DNA of 64,000 nt from Bosea sp. NBC_00550 (GTDB taxonomy: Bacteria > Pseudomonadota > Alphaproteobacteria > Rhizobiales > Beijerinckiaceae), in NCBI RefSeq assembly GCF_026020075.1, contig NZ_CP102772.1, positions 3,136,501 through 3,200,500 of the forward strand, read 5' to 3'. The number at the start of each line of letters is the position of its first letter. The stretch's first letter is position 1. Under the pieces are notes generated by a model that did no database searches, was not told the origin of the DNA, and saw only the letters and a program-made list of their open reading frames with translations. Positions 56,638-64,000 of the stretch are shown piece by piece. The translations under genes were made by a program, and so were the position numbers.

Positions 56638-57534
56638 TCAGGCCGCAGGCAATGCGGCACGCGGCGCTTCGATGCGGGTGATCGCCTTCTTGACGGCCTC
56701 CTGCACCTTCTCGAAGGCGCGCACCTCGATCTGGCGGACGCGCTCGCGCGACACGCCGAACTCCTCGGAGAGTTGCTCCAGCGTGATCGGATCCTCGGCC
56801 AGGCGACGCGCCTCGAAGATGCGCCGCTCGCGCGGGTTCAGCACGTCCAGCGCCTCGCGCAGCGCGGTATGGCGGTTGCTGCTCTCCTCGGAATCGGCGA
56901 GGCGACGCTCCTGGCTTTCGGAATCATCGACCAGCCAGTCCTGCCACTCGCCTTCGCCATCCTCGCGCAACGGCGTGTTGAGCGAGGCATCACCGCCGAG
57001 GCGGCGGTTCATGTCGACCACGTCCTGCTCGTTGACGCCGAGCTTGGTCGCGATCTGCTGAACCTGGTCGGGGCGCAGATCGCCCTCGCCCAGCGCCGAG
57101 ATCTTGCTCTTGGCCTTGCGCAGGTTGAAGAACAGCTTCTTCTGGTTGGCCGTGGTGCCCATCTTCACCAGCGACCAGGAGCGCAGGATGTATTCCTGGA
57201 TCGAGGCCTTGATCCACCACATCGCATAGGTCGCGAGACGGAAGCCCTTGTCGGGTTCGAAGCGCTTGACCGCCTGCATCAGGCCGACATTGCCCTCGGA
57301 CACGACTTCGCCGATCGGCAGGCCGTAACCGCGATAGCCCATGGCGATCTTGGCGACGAGCCGCAGATGCGAGGTCACGAGCTTATGCGCCGCATCGCGG
57401 TCGCCATGCTCGCGCCAACGCTTGGCCAGCATGTACTCCTGGCTCGGTTCCAGCATCGGGAACTTGCGGATTTCGTCGAGATAACGTGAAAGTCCGCCTT
57501 CGGCGGACAGGACGGGCAGCGAAGCACTCGCCAT
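56638..57534 (-). CDS. rpoH: Heat-shock sigma factor RpoH (sigma-32)
   Basis: A 298-residue sigma factor. The RpoH box is present (ANQKKLFFNLRKAK), region 2 reads GLMQAVKRFEPDKGFRLATYAMWWIKASIQEY, split by its known sub-regions, and region 4 ends EEFGVSRERVRQIEVRAFEKV. The start at 57534 has GAGGAGA 7 bases upstream. It directs transcription of chaperone and protease genes. It lies downstream of rluD on the same strand, a standard order in alphaproteobacteria; the 218-base gap should carry its own promoter. Confidence 0.96.
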   Translation of the reverse strand: MASASLPVLSAEGGLSRYLDEIRKFPMLEPSQEYMLAKRWREHGDRDAAHKLVTSHLRLVAKIAMGYRGYGLPIGEVVSEGNVGLMQAVKRFEPDKGFRLATYAMWWIKASIQEYILRSWSLVKMGTTANQKKLFFNLRKAKSKISALGEGDLRPDQVQQIATKLGVNEQDVVDMNRRLGGDASLNTPLREDGEGEWQDWLVDDSESQERRLADSEESSNRHTALREALDVLNPRERRIFEARRLAEDPITLEQLSEEFGVSRERVRQIEVRAFEKVQEAVKKAITRIEAPRAALPAA

Positions 57535-57752
57535 GCTCGTTCTCCTCATCGAGGCCCCCGCTTGGCGGCAGGCCCTCCGCGCGATCAACCTTCGCGCAGG
57601 CTTCGGACGAAGCAAACCAATCCAACGCGGGAACCAGTCATCGGTTCGGCTGGATCGCTCGCTTGCGGCGCCCCCTTGGCCATCCGCATCCGAACAACCC
57701 CAGTATATGCGAACTCACTCTGGCGGAAAGGTGGCAGCGACGCCGGATTCGC

Positions 57753-58781
57753 TCACAGCCTCGCGAGCGCTGCTTGCAGATTCGCAAAGTCCTCCGGCGG
57801 CTCGGATTCGAACAACATCTCCTCGCCGGTGGCCGGATGCTCGAAGCCGAGCACCGCCGCGTGCAAGGCCTGCCGGCCGAGCGCGGTGAGCGCCGCCTGT
57901 GCGTCCTCGGGCAGGCGGCTCGCCTTAGTGGCGAAGCCCGAGCCGTAGAGCTGGTCGCCGAGCAGCGGATGGCCGATATGGCTCATATGCACGCGGATCT
58001 GGTGCGTGCGCCCCGTTTCCAGCCGGCATTCGATCAGGCTGGCCAGCGGCTCGGTCTCGTCGAGCCCTTTGAGCAGGGGCGGATAGCGCTCGATCAGTTC
58101 GATGTGGGTGATCGCCTCGCGGCCACGCCCCTCGGGCACCACCATCATCTTCTCGCGGTTGCGGTTGGAGCGCTCGATCGGGGCATCGATCGTGCCCTGG
58201 CGAAGCCGCGGCGCGCGCCAGACGATGGCGAGATAGGCGCGCTGCAGCGGGCCGGTGCGGCCATGGTCGGCGAACTGCTTGGCGAGTTTCTGATGCGCTC
58301 GGTCGTTCTTGGCGACGACAAGCAGCCCGCTGGTATCCTTGTCGAGCCGGTGCACGATGCCCGGCCGCCTGACGCCGCCGATGCCCGAAAGGCTCTCGCC
58401 GCAATGGGCGATCAGGGCGTTGACCAGCGTGCCGTCCTCATGCCCGCCGGCCGGATGCACGACGAGCCCTGCCGGCTTGTCGATGACGATCAGGTGCTCG
58501 TCCTCGTAGACGACGTCGAGCGGAATATCCTGCCCGACCGGATCGGCAGGCTTGGCCTCGGGCATGACGAGGGCGAGTTCGTCGCCCTCCACCACCTTGC
58601 GGCTGCCGTCGCTGGCGACGGCGCCGTTAAGGCGCACGCCGCCCTCCTTGATGACCTGCTGCAGCCGCGCGCGCGAAATCTCGCCCGCGAGCAAGGTGAG
58701 CGCCTTGTCCAGACGCTGGCCAGCCTGTTCGGGGCCGACGTGCAGGGTCACGCCGGCATGTGGATCGGAAATGGATGTCAT
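57753..58781 (-). CDS. rluD: RluD-family 23S rRNA pseudouridine synthase
   Basis: A 342-residue enzyme with an N-terminal S4 RNA-binding domain (RLDKALTLLAGEISRARLQQ) and a catalytic domain whose Asp lies in IVHRLDKDTSGLLV. ETGRTHQIRVHMSHIGHPLLG is the second signature. RluD modifies the helix 69 loop of 23S rRNA. The first gene of the rluD-rpoH pair. Confidence 0.94.
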   Translation of the reverse strand: MTSISDPHAGVTLHVGPEQAGQRLDKALTLLAGEISRARLQQVIKEGGVRLNGAVASDGSRKVVEGDELALVMPEAKPADPVGQDIPLDVVYEDEHLIVIDKPAGLVVHPAGGHEDGTLVNALIAHCGESLSGIGGVRRPGIVHRLDKDTSGLLVVAKNDRAHQKLAKQFADHGRTGPLQRAYLAIVWRAPRLRQGTIDAPIERSNRNREKMMVVPEGRGREAITHIELIERYPPLLKGLDETEPLASLIECRLETGRTHQIRVHMSHIGHPLLGDQLYGSGFATKASRLPEDAQAALTALGRQALHAAVLGFEHPATGEEMLFESEPPEDFANLQAALARL

Positions 58782-58834
58782 CGGGCCGCTATACGTCGCA
58801 TGCGGCGCGACCGCACGCCTTTTCCACAGGGATC

Positions 58835-58867
58835 GCCGTCATCCTCGGACTTGACCCGAGGATCTTT
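58835..58867. repeat. Short palindromic repeat upstream of rluD
   Basis: CATCCTCGG and CCGAGGATC face each other around ACTTGAC, preceded by GCCGT, the same ends as the repeat after prfC. Confidence 0.55.
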
Positions 58868-58888
58868 CGAACAAGGAAGCGCAGGACC

Positions 58889-59040
58889 TGCCCCCTCTCC
58901 CCTTGCGGGAGAGGGTTGGGGTGAGGGGTCGCGCCGCCCTGAATCGTCGCGCTTCTTCGTAGACGTAAATTCTGAAGGGCAGCGCGACCCCTCATCCGTC
59001 TCGGCTCCGCCGAGCCACCTTCTCCCGCAAGGGGAGAAGG
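58889..59040. repeat. Long composite inverted repeat between rluD and hemY
   Basis: The left arm has CCCCTCTCCCCTTGCGGGAG and GGGGTGAGGGGTCGCGC; the right arm has GCGCGACCCCTCATCC and CTTCTCCCGCAAGGGGAGAAGG. The arms face each other around an AT-richer core. This is a known style of intergenic repeat in this order, likely mobilised by a REP-associated transposase or kept as a terminator. Confidence 0.7.
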
Positions 59041-59052
59041 AAAGGGCTGCGC

Positions 59053-60762
59053 TCAGCCGAACAGGCGGAAACCGCTCTTCTTCGGTTCCTGCGGCGGCTC
59101 GTCGTCGGGCCCCGGATCGTCGGGCGCATGCGAGACCGGGAAGATCACCGGCTTGGGTGGTGCAGACTCGCGTGCAGGCGCAGCAGACTTGGTCTCCACC
59201 GGTTTGGACTCGACCGGCTTGGCATCCACGGGCTTCACGGGCTCTGCCGCCATCTGGACCGGCGGCAGGGGTTCCGATGCCGGTTTCAGCTCTTCCTTCG
59301 GCTGCACGGCAGGAGCCGCCGTCACCGTCGGCTCCGGCTTGGGCTCTTCCTTCGGGGCCGGCGGAGCCGCGACAGCCGCCGGCTCGATCGTCGTGACGGA
59401 CTCCGGCTTGATCTCGATCAGCTTGGTCGAATCGTCGAGGTCGAACAGCACGTCGTCGATTGCCTGGGTCCGGCTGCCCAAAGTCGCCGGCGGCACGGTC
59501 CAGACGAAAGCATCGAGCCGGCCGGTGATCGGCGAGACCGGCATCCAATGATCAGAGACCAGCCCGTCCGCGACCCAGGCGGCATCGCGCGGCGCCCGTG
59601 TCGCCCGCGCCAGCCATTCGCGTACGCGGCCGTCGGCGCCGTGCTCGGCCTCCTCCAGTTCCGCCATCAGCAGGCAGGCGCGCACCGAGGCTCCGCCCGC
59701 CAGCAGCGGCTTCAGATTCTCGCGCGCCTTCGGGAACTCGCGCGCCTGTATCGCGGCGCCGGCCAGCGCCAGCACGCTTTCCGGATCGGCCGGCCGCAGC
59801 TTCGATAGGGTCGTCGCGCGGTTGAGCCGGTCGAGTGCGCTGTCGCCGGGGCGGGCATCGAGATAGGCCGCCGCGATGTCGGGATGCGGCGCTTCCTTCC
59901 AGGCGGCTTCGAGCAGCTTCGACGCCTTGCGGACGTCGCCACGCTCGGCCAGCATCCGGCCTGCGAGCGCAGCAGCCGGCGTCAGAGACGGCGCGAGCTT
60001 CACGGCTTCGAGCGCGGCCGCCAGAGCCTTCTCCGGCTCGCTATCGCGCGCCTGCAGCGCCTCGGCCGCCAGCAGGACGGCGCGCTGACGCCGGGCTTCG
60101 GCCTTGTCGGCCAGCCTGAGCGCGGCACGGCGCTCTACGGCCGTACGGGCCGCCTGCCAGTCGCCGGCATTGGTGTGGAAATCGAGCAGCGCGTCATTGG
60201 CCCAGGCGAGCGAGGGCGAACGGCGCACGGCGTCGTCGGCGAAGGCGCGCGCCGCCGTCATGTCCCCGCGCCGCTTCGCCTCGACGAAGAGCCCACGCAG
60301 GCCGAGCACCCGCGTCTCAGGCTTGTCGAGCATCGCCTTGAAAGCGGCCTCGGCCTGGCCGCGATCGCCCGAAAGCTGCGCGGTCTGCGCCTCCAGCAGC
60401 AGGGTCAGCGGCTCGTTGGGGACGAAGCGCCGTGCTTCGCCGGTATAGCGCCCGGCCGCGACCGGGTCGCCGGCGCCGATCGCGACCATGCCGCGCGACA
60501 CCGCCTCGAAGCCGCGCGCCCGGCGCCTGGCCCGCGAGGACAGGCTGAAGGCCGAGGGCAGGCCGAAGACGAAGCGCAGCACCGCCCAGATCAGCAGGAC
60601 GAGAAAGGCGAGCGCGACCACGCCGACGGCGGCGATCGCGACGCTGGTCTCGATCCGATAGCCCTGCCAGAGCACCGAGACCTCGCCCGGGCGATCCGCC
60701 AGCCAGACCGCGCCGAAGGCGAGGCAGGCGAAGACGGCGAGATAGACGAGAACGCGAACCAT
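59053..60762 (-). CDS. hemY: HemY-like heme-biosynthesis-associated TPR membrane protein
   Basis: A 569-residue protein with two N-terminal helices (VLVYLAVFACLAFGAVWLA, VAIAAVGVVALAFLVLLIW), the HemY_N signature RARGFEAVSRGMVAIGAGDP and TPR-like repeats. The C-terminal 120 residues are Pro/Glu/Lys-rich. This is the alphaproteobacterial HemY-type protein, distinct from protoporphyrinogen oxidase of the same name; its exact role is unclear. It follows the HemD-mitofilin fusion after 17 bases. Confidence 0.9.
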   Translation of the reverse strand: MVRVLVYLAVFACLAFGAVWLADRPGEVSVLWQGYRIETSVAIAAVGVVALAFLVLLIWAVLRFVFGLPSAFSLSSRARRRARGFEAVSRGMVAIGAGDPVAAGRYTGEARRFVPNEPLTLLLEAQTAQLSGDRGQAEAAFKAMLDKPETRVLGLRGLFVEAKRRGDMTAARAFADDAVRRSPSLAWANDALLDFHTNAGDWQAARTAVERRAALRLADKAEARRQRAVLLAAEALQARDSEPEKALAAALEAVKLAPSLTPAAALAGRMLAERGDVRKASKLLEAAWKEAPHPDIAAAYLDARPGDSALDRLNRATTLSKLRPADPESVLALAGAAIQAREFPKARENLKPLLAGGASVRACLLMAELEEAEHGADGRVREWLARATRAPRDAAWVADGLVSDHWMPVSPITGRLDAFVWTVPPATLGSRTQAIDDVLFDLDDSTKLIEIKPESVTTIEPAAVAAPPAPKEEPKPEPTVTAAPAVQPKEELKPASEPLPPVQMAAEPVKPVDAKPVESKPVETKSAAPARESAPPKPVIFPVSHAPDDPGPDDEPPQEPKKSGFRLFG

Positions 60763-60779
60763 AGACCCTCTATCCTCCG

Positions 60780-62639
60780 TCAGCCGGCAGCGCCGAGCGC
60801 CGCGACCGCATCCTGCGCGATCTTGGCGATCGCCGCATCTGCCGCAGCCCGCTTTTGCAGATCGGCGCCGAAATCCGCACTGGCACGCCGCGCCGGCTCC
60901 GGCAACTGCGCCCACAACCCCGCCGCCTTCGCCATATCGCCGGAGGCGATGGCGCCTTCGAGCCGGATCGGCAGTGTCGCCGGGTCGTTCGAGCCGTTGT
61001 CGCCGACCGGCCTGACCGTGACGATCCGGCTCGCCAGCCCGAGCAACTTGTCAGACCAGCTGTCGGATTGCGGCGTGACCTCGCGCTGGAACATCGCCCC
61101 ATGCTTGCGGAAGCCGGCGAGCAACACCTGCTGCGTTGGTGCGCCCGACGCCGCCACAATCGTCAAGGCAGCGACATCGGCCTGCGCGACGCCACTCTTC
61201 GTCAGCGCCGCGATATCGTTCGCGAAGGGGCGCCCGCCAGCAAGCGCGCGCTGCACCCGCTCGGCCAGCACGATCCGCGCCGCGGCCGTGGCTTCGGGAC
61301 CCAGCGCCGCCGCGCTCTTCGCCTGCGTCTCGGCCGCACCGAGACGCCCCGCGATTTGCTCGAGTCGCTGGCCAAGTGCCGCCGTCGCAGCCTCAGCACG
61401 TTGGGCCTGCGCCGCGAAGGCGCTCGTATCGGGAGCCTGCGTATTCGCAACCGTACCGAGCTTCCCGGCCAGCGCCTGGACCTCCGATCCGGCTTTCGCT
61501 GCGGCCTCGGAAGCGGCCACCGCCTTGCGATCGGCCGCAGCGACACCCGTCTGCACGGTGTCGATCCGGCGGCGCAGTTCGCCGACCTGCTCGCTGCTCA
61601 CCGCCGGGCCGGCGCGGTTCAGGGCCAGAAAAGCGCCTCCGGCCCCGACGATCCCGCCGATGAGACCGGCTGCAATCAGGGGAACCCAGGGCGTCGCTGC
61701 CGGCGCGCGACGCTCGGCGGCGTCTGCCGATGCTTCGACCGGCGGCGGCGCGAATTCCTGCGGCAGCGCCTCGGTTGGCGCCACCGCCTCCGGCGGATGA
61801 GTGTCCACGCCGGCAGCGCCAGGCCGCGCGACCGGCTCCTCCCCATCGGCCTTGAGCTCGATGGTCGGCGGCATGCGCTTGAGGCTGCCGCGCAGTTCCG
61901 GCCGGGCCGCACCGGGAGAGCCGGCACGCGTGGAGACCTGCTCCAGCGCAGCCAGCATGCCGGCCTCCTCGGGATGCTCGGCGACCAGCACCGTGCTCGC
62001 CCCGGCCGCGATCAGCGGCGCCGCGACATCGGCCGACAGGACGACATGGGTGAGTTCGAGCGCCTCGTCCGAAACGCCGGCCGCCTGGGCCAGCGTGATG
62101 AAGGTCCGTGCCCCGCGCGCCGAATAATGCAGGGCGGCATCGCCCGGCTGGCCGTGACGCAAAGCCGCCTGCGTGTCCTCGGGCAGGACGGAGACCGGCT
62201 CCGCCGCATAGGCGGTCCAGAGCTTCACGTCGTAGCCGGCCTGCTTGAGCCGGTCCGGCACATCCTCCTTGCGGTCCCGCGCGACGATCATCAGGAGCTT
62301 CGCCGGGGCCGGCAGCGTGCGCTTGATCAGCTCGATCAGGTCGTTGCGGTCGCCGTCGGCGCTGCGGGCATCGTCCAGCCCGGCTTCACGCACCTTGGCG
62401 GCGGTCCGTGCGCCGACCGTGAAGACCGGCAGATCGCGCCAGGTCGCCGGCCCCTCGGTCAGCGCGGGCAAGGCGTTGCCGCTGGTTAGCACGATCGCAT
62501 CGAAGCTCCCGGGCGGCGTCTCATCCGACAGCCGGACCACCTCGAAGAGCGGCGCGACGAGCGGCTCGAAGCCGTGATCGGCGATGGCGCGCGCCGTCCG
62601 TTCGGCATCGGGACGGGGACGAAAGACGAAAACGCGCAT
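60780..62639 (-). CDS. hemD: Uroporphyrinogen-III synthase fused to a mitofilin (Mic60)-like membrane protein
   Basis: Residues 1-235 form the uroporphyrinogen-III synthase (MRVFVFRPRPDAERTA, AIVLTSGNALPAL, VFTVGARTAAKVREAG, ALHYSARGARTFI). A Pro/Ala linker leads to a membrane helix at about 319-341 (VPLIAAGLIGGIVGAGGAF), then a coiled coil (345-445) and the C-terminal mitofilin signature (about 450-610, with PFANDIAALTKSGVA). The alphaproteobacterial mitofilin shapes intracytoplasmic membranes in some species. Here both functions sit in one 619-residue chain, so the enzyme domain is tethered to the membrane. No stop or ribosome site separates the two parts. Confidence 0.88.
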   Translation of the reverse strand: MRVFVFRPRPDAERTARAIADHGFEPLVAPLFEVVRLSDETPPGSFDAIVLTSGNALPALTEGPATWRDLPVFTVGARTAAKVREAGLDDARSADGDRNDLIELIKRTLPAPAKLLMIVARDRKEDVPDRLKQAGYDVKLWTAYAAEPVSVLPEDTQAALRHGQPGDAALHYSARGARTFITLAQAAGVSDEALELTHVVLSADVAAPLIAAGASTVLVAEHPEEAGMLAALEQVSTRAGSPGAARPELRGSLKRMPPTIELKADGEEPVARPGAAGVDTHPPEAVAPTEALPQEFAPPPVEASADAAERRAPAATPWVPLIAAGLIGGIVGAGGAFLALNRAGPAVSSEQVGELRRRIDTVQTGVAAADRKAVAASEAAAKAGSEVQALAGKLGTVANTQAPDTSAFAAQAQRAEAATAALGQRLEQIAGRLGAAETQAKSAAALGPEATAAARIVLAERVQRALAGGRPFANDIAALTKSGVAQADVAALTIVAASGAPTQQVLLAGFRKHGAMFQREVTPQSDSWSDKLLGLASRIVTVRPVGDNGSNDPATLPIRLEGAIASGDMAKAAGLWAQLPEPARRASADFGADLQKRAAADAAIAKIAQDAVAALGAAG

Positions 62640-62893
62640 TCACAGCTCCTGACAAGACGGGCGGCGACCACAGGACGATCCGCGAACGATGCAGCATTCC
62701 GCGATCGGGCCGCATTGAGGCGGAACAATGATCCTGTGCATGCCGTCCCCTTTTCATCCCTGCCGCAAAGGTCGCGGGCACGCCCCTTGGCCTTGCACCC
62801 TGCCCCGCACTATACGAAGGAATTGCCGGCGAGGAACTGCCGGACGCAGGGCTTCATCCCGTTCTTCCGTTTTACGAGGTTAATCGAGCGATC
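62640..62893. promoter_or_regulatory. Divergent promoter region between hemD and tsaD
   Basis: This 254-base gap separates the two starts. In many alphaproteobacteria hemC stands here as first gene of the heme cluster; none is present. No clear operator was seen. Confidence 0.4.
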
Positions 62894-63949
62894 ATGCGTG
62901 TCCTTGGGATCGAGACGACCTGCGACGAAACGGCTGCCGCGATCGTCTCCGTCGAGCGCTCGGGCGAGAGCAAGATCCTGTCGAACGAAGTGCTGAGCCA
63001 GATCGCCGCCCATGCCGCCTATGGTGGCGTCGTGCCGGAAATCGCCGCACGCGCCCATGTCGAGGCGATCGACCGCATCATCGCGCGTGCCTTCGCGAAT
63101 GCCGGTCTGAAGCCCGGCGACATCGATGCCGTCGCGGCTGCGGCCGGGCCCGGCCTCGTCGGCGGCGTCATGGTCGGCCTCACCGCCGGCAAGGCGATCG
63201 CACTCGCGACCGGCCGCCCCTTCATCGCGGTGAACCATCTCGAGGCTCACGCCCTGACCGCGCGCCTCACCGACGATCTCGCCTTCCCCTACCTGCTGCT
63301 GCTCGTCTCCGGCGGTCATACGCAGTTGCTCGCCGTGCGCGGCGTCGGCGACTACCTCAAGCTCGGCGGCACCATCGACGACGCCGTGGGCGAGGCCTTC
63401 GACAAGATCGCCAAGATGCTGGCCCTGCCCTATCCTGGCGGCCCCTCGGTCGAGCGTGAGGCACTGAAGGGCGATCCCGAGCGCTTCGACTTTCCCCGGC
63501 CGATGCAGGGGCGCACCAATCCGGACTTCTCTCTCTCCGGCCTCAAGACCGCCGTACGCCTCGTCGCCGAGCGGATCGCGCCGTTGTCGGACAACGACGT
63601 CGCCGATCTCTGCGCCTCCTTCCAGGCGGCGATCGTGGACGTCATGGTCGACCGGACCCGCGCCGGCTTGCGCGCCTGCCGCGAGGCCGGAATCACCCCC
63701 ACGACGCTGGTCGTCGCTGGCGGCGTCGCCGCCAACCAGGCGATCCGCAGCGGCCTGACGCGGCTTGCGACAGAGGCCGGACTGCCGATGGTCGCCCCGC
63801 CGCAGGCGCTCTGCGGCGACAATGGCGCGATGATCGCCTGGGCCGGGCTGGAACGGCTGCGGCTCGGAATGGTCGACGACATGAGCGCCGTCGCCCGCCC
63901 GCGCTGGCCGCTCGACGAACTCTTGGCCAAGCCCGCGTCAGCCGCATGA
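62894..63949 (+). CDS. tsaD: tRNA threonylcarbamoyladenosine biosynthesis protein TsaD
   Basis: A 351-residue ATPase/transferase that makes t6A37 on ANN-decoding tRNAs with TsaB, TsaC and Tsa[14 protein letters not shown], the metal site [38 protein letters not shown] and [13 protein letters not shown] are all family motifs. It overlaps gpsA by four bases (ATGA). Confidence 0.96.
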   Translation: MRVLGIETTCDETAAAIVSVERSGESKILSNEVLSQIAAHAAYGGVVPEIAARAHVEAIDRIIARAFANAGLKPGDIDAVAAAAGPGLVGGVMVGLTAGKAIALATGRPFIAVNHLEAHALTARLTDDLAFPYLLLLVSGGHTQLLAVRGVGDYLKLGGTIDDAVGEAFDKIAKMLALPYPGGPSVEREALKGDPERFDFPRPMQGRTNPDFSLSGLKTAVRLVAERIAPLSDNDVADLCASFQAAIVDVMVDRTRAGLRACREAGITPTTLVVAGGVAANQAIRSGLTRLATEAGLPMVAPPQALCGDNGAMIAWAGLERLRLGMVDDMSAVARPRWPLDELLAKPASAA

Positions 63950-64000
63950 AACGCGTGCCGGCCTATGCGACCGTCGGCGTCGTCGGCGCCGGCTCTTACG
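63946..64000 (+). CDS. gpsA: Start of glycerol-3-phosphate dehydrogenase gene (partial)
   Basis: The frame opens [18 protein letters not shown] and runs off the window end. VGVVGAGSY is the beginning of the NAD-binding Rossmann motif of GpsA, and tsaD-gpsA is the usual order in alphaproteobacteria. Confidence 0.75.
   Translation, partial: MKRVPAYATVGVVGAGSY

Overview
The window is GC-rich DNA, densely coded on both strands, from an alphaproteobacterium. Markers that point to Hyphomicrobiales, and plausibly to Bosea or a close relative, are the rluD-rpoH pair, a CpdR-type receiver, a DUF2125 protein, a HemD-mitofilin fusion next to hemY and opposite tsaD-gpsA, FtsEX behind a zinc-ribbon protein, and an IalB-family protein. 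The genus is an inference. The protein families themselves are mostly clear.

Left part (1-12.2 kb): a tRNA-Leu(CAA) is followed by an iron-type signalling locus: FecI-like sigma factor, FecR-like anti-sigma regulator, TonB-dependent receptor, periplasmic metal-chelate binding protein and DUF2218 protein. A perfect 10-bp inverted repeat lies in front of it. The receptor reads as two frames separated by a one-base loss. Next comes an envelope cluster with two divergent arms: one carries a pseudo-caspase fused to an FGE-like domain and two DUF4399 proteins holding four domain copies in all; the other carries a caspase with an intact His/Cys dyad and an OmpA-domain protein.

Metabolic middle (12.6-32 kb): a PaoABC-type molybdenum aldehyde oxidoreductase, a transglutaminase-like protein, a frameshifted cupin, an IalB-like protein, an Asp/Glu-racemase-family protein, and a sugar or sugar-acid uptake region. 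That region has an ABC importer with two beta-hydroxyacid dehydrogenases, LacI and GntR regulators, and a D-2-hydroxyacid dehydrogenase. A 4-hydroxyphenylpyruvate dioxygenase gene with a divergent Lrp regulator closes it.

Lipid-linked sugar region (33-39 kb): a UbiA-type phosphoribosyltransferase and a DprE1-like FAD oxidase face a convergent operon of an SMR-type flippase, a 41-residue peptide, an extended SDR and a class III aminotransferase. Together they suggest an envelope pentose or amino-pentose pathway, which is the most interesting unassigned system here along with the caspase/DUF4399 cluster.

Right part (39.7-64 kb): an ABC-2 exporter, prfC, a Tat-exported class V PLP enzyme with an Lrp regulator and cysteine dioxygenase, an orphan GH19 enzyme, a cystathionine-gamma-synthase-like enzyme, tspO, cpdR, hpt, ftsEX, a YdcF-family protein, plsC, chaC, rpoH, rluD, hemY, hemD-mic60, tsaD and the start of gpsA. 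Dispersed palindromic repeats of at least two types fill several gene ends. Three places read as single-base frameshifts, so indel errors in the assembly should be considered before calling pseudogenes.
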